Shown here: positions 62,662 to 64,000 of the stretch, piece after piece
How positions within the stretch are numbered: the first letter of the stretch is position 1
How the letters are laid out: each line of letters starts with the position of its first letter
Origin: Clostridiaceae bacterium
Lineage (GTDB): Bacteria > Bacillota > Clostridia > Peptostreptococcales > Tindalliaceae
DNA: 64,000 nt
Direction: 5' to 3'
Assembly (NCBI GenBank): GCA_011390155.1
Contig: JAABSW010000001.1
Coordinates: 308,953-372,952, forward strand
Translations under genes and position numbers: made by a program
Notes under the pieces: model-generated
Database searches by the model: none
Seen by the model: the letters and a program-made list of their open reading frames with translations, nothing else
Told to the model about the DNA's origin: nothing

Positions 62662-63940
62662 ATCAACTTTTTTTAATAGACTTGCCGGTAGAAGAATTTC
62701 AATTGTTGAAGATACACCAGGAGTGACAAGAGATCGCATTTATACTGAAGTTGAATGGCTTAACCATCAATTTTCACTCATAGACACCGGAGGTCTGGAA
62801 CCTTCAACAAGTGAATTGATACCAGCAAAAATGAAACAGCAGGCAGAATTAGCTATTGATACTGCTGATGTCATTATATTTTTGGTTGATGGCAGAGTGG
62901 GATTAACTGCACAAGATCGTGAAATAGCTGACTTATTACGTAAAAACCATAAACCGATAATACTTGTCATAAATAAAGTTGATACACATATTCAGTCTGA
63001 ATACTTTTATGATTTTTATGAATTAGGACTTGGTGATCCTATTGAGATTTCTTCGGAAATGGCTTATGGGATTGGAGATTTACTAGACCAGATTGTTTCT
63101 TATTTTCCACACAATGCCAATCCGGAAGAAGAACAAGATCTTATAAAAGTTGCTGTCATTGGAAAACCAAATGTTGGAAAGTCTTCACTTGTAAATCATA
63201 TACTAGGTGAAGACCGTGTTATTGTTAGTGACATTGCAGGCACAACACGAGATGCTATTGATACACCTTTTTCGACTGATGGACAAAACTACTTACTAAT
63301 TGATACGGCTGGCCTCCGTCGGAAAAGTAAAATTCATGATGATGTTGAACATTATAGTGTTATTAGAGCCATAGCAGCCATTGAACGGGCTGATGTATGT
63401 GTGCTGATGATTGATGGACGAGAAGGTGTCACAGAACAAGATAAAAAAGTGGCAGGCCTTAGCCATGAGAATGGAAAAGCAATGTTGATATTGGTTAATA
63501 AATGGGATCTGGTTGAAAAAGACAACAAAACTGTTAATATTATGACAAAAGACATTCGAAGAGAATTGGGGTTTTGTCAGTATGCACCGATCCTCTTTGT
63601 ATCTGTTGAAACTGGTCAGAGATTGAATCGTATCTTGCCAGTGATTCAGCACATTGCTAACCAAAATGCATTGAGAGTTCAAACAGGTGTGTTAAATGAA
63701 GTGGTGGCTGAAGCTACCTTGATGAAACAACCACCTTCAGATAAAGGAAAAAGACTAAAAATCTACTATGTTACGCAGGTTTCTGTAAAACCGCCAACAT
63801 TTATTTTGTTCATAAATGACAAGGAACTCACTCATTTTTCATATTTAAGGTATTTGGAAAACAGAATTAGAGAAAGCTTCGGTTTTGAAGGCACACCCAT
63901 CAGGTTCATGTATCGTGAAAAATCGGGAGGATCAGATTGA
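62615..63940 (+). CDS. der: Ribosome assembly GTPase Der (EngA)
   Basis: Double GTPase for 50S subunit assembly, 441 residues. G domain 1 has GRPNVGKSTFFNRL, DTPGVTRDR and NKVD; G domain 2 has GKPNVGKSSLVNHIL, DIAGTTRDAIDTPF and NKWDLVEK; a KH-like domain ends the protein (GTPIRFMYREKS). ATG 62615 is preceded by GGGAGTG inside the DUF512 gene. Its stop overlaps the next start (TGATG). Confidence 0.96.
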   Translation: MSKPIVAVIGRPNVGKSTFFNRLAGRRISIVEDTPGVTRDRIYTEVEWLNHQFSLIDTGGLEPSTSELIPAKMKQQAELAIDTADVIIFLVDGRVGLTAQDREIADLLRKNHKPIILVINKVDTHIQSEYFYDFYELGLGDPIEISSEMAYGIGDLLDQIVSYFPHNANPEEEQDLIKVAVIGKPNVGKSSLVNHILGEDRVIVSDIAGTTRDAIDTPFSTDGQNYLLIDTAGLRRKSKIHDDVEHYSVIRAIAAIERADVCVLMIDGREGVTEQDKKVAGLSHENGKAMLILVNKWDLVEKDNKTVNIMTKDIRRELGFCQYAPILFVSVETGQRLNRILPVIQHIANQNALRVQTGVLNEVVAEATLMKQPPSDKGKRLKIYYVTQVSVKPPTFILFINDKELTHFSYLRYLENRIRESFGFEGTPIRFMYREKSGGSD

Positions 63941-64000
63941 TGATTGAAATCGCAGTGCTTGTGGCTGCCTATTTAATTGGTAACATATCCCCAGCCTACA
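63940..64000 (+). CDS. plsY: Acyl-phosphate:glycerol-3-phosphate acyltransferase PlsY, N-terminal fragment
   Basis: The ATG at 63940 overlaps the der stop by one base (TGATG) behind GGGAGGATCAG. The 20 visible codons encode MIEIAVLVAAYLIGNISPAY, which fits the first helix and the LIGxIxxAY motif of PlsY. The gene runs off the window. plsY after der is a common clostridial order. Confidence 0.8.
   Translation, partial: MIEIAVLVAAYLIGNISPAY

Overview
The window is chromosomal DNA from a low-GC Gram-positive bacterium, most likely an anaerobic member of the Clostridia. The reasons are the strong AGGAGG-type ribosome binding sites with frequent TTG and GTG starts, a clostridial dcw cluster (SpoVD/SpoVE-type proteins, two DUF881 genes, small basic protein, no ftsA before ftsZ), a ferredoxin-dependent 2-oxoacid oxidoreductase, PPi-type phosphofructokinase, PduL and PduO. 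I see no rRNA or tRNA gene, CRISPR array, prophage or intact insertion sequence. Genus and species cannot be fixed from the sequence alone.

Layout. 1-5 kb: the 3' end of pyruvate kinase, a GerMN-domain lipid-anchored or membrane protein on the minus strand, an RlmD-type rRNA methyltransferase, a MoaE-like protein and free methionine-R-sulfoxide reductase. 5-12.7 kb: a minus-strand vor/kor operon with a divergent LysR regulator, a duplicated membrane protein (DUF1576 type) with a small soluble partner, the AzlCD branched-chain amino acid exporter and an oxidoreductase. 12.7-16.5 kb: FMN riboswitch and ribD-ribE-ribBA-ribH. 16.6-31 kb: mostly single genes (ndk, PPi-PFK, EamA and ECF-S transporters, RF3, a USP-like protein, radical SAM YhcC, gap behind a CggR-like operator, small alarmone synthetase, metallophosphoesterase, fba, pssA and two neighbours of less clear role).

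31-36.2 kb: a non-homologous end-joining operon (Ku, three-domain LigD) running into a second TrmA-family rRNA methyltransferase, then YwbE. 36.5-45 kb: typA, an M20 peptidase, an unusual repeat protein that alternates 20-residue pentapeptide-repeat turns with 23-residue W/GIxYP linkers, an FmdB zinc ribbon, a Nudix hydrolase, PduO, hpt, pduL and lgt. 45-60.7 kb: the dcw cell wall and division cluster from mraZ, with a three-repeat MraZ box, to ftsZ. 60.7-64 kb: nrdR, a DUF512 radical SAM-like protein, der and the start of plsY.

Functionally the window joins central carbon metabolism (pyk, PPi-PFK, fba, gap, vor, pduL), flavin synthesis, peptidoglycan synthesis and division, DNA break repair and translation. 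The most unusual objects are the alternating repeat protein at 39832-41223, the internally duplicated DUF1576-type protein with its partner, a CggR-style operator in front of a solitary gap gene whose NAD-specificity aspartate is replaced, and a diverged dispersed repeat at 18384 and 30778.
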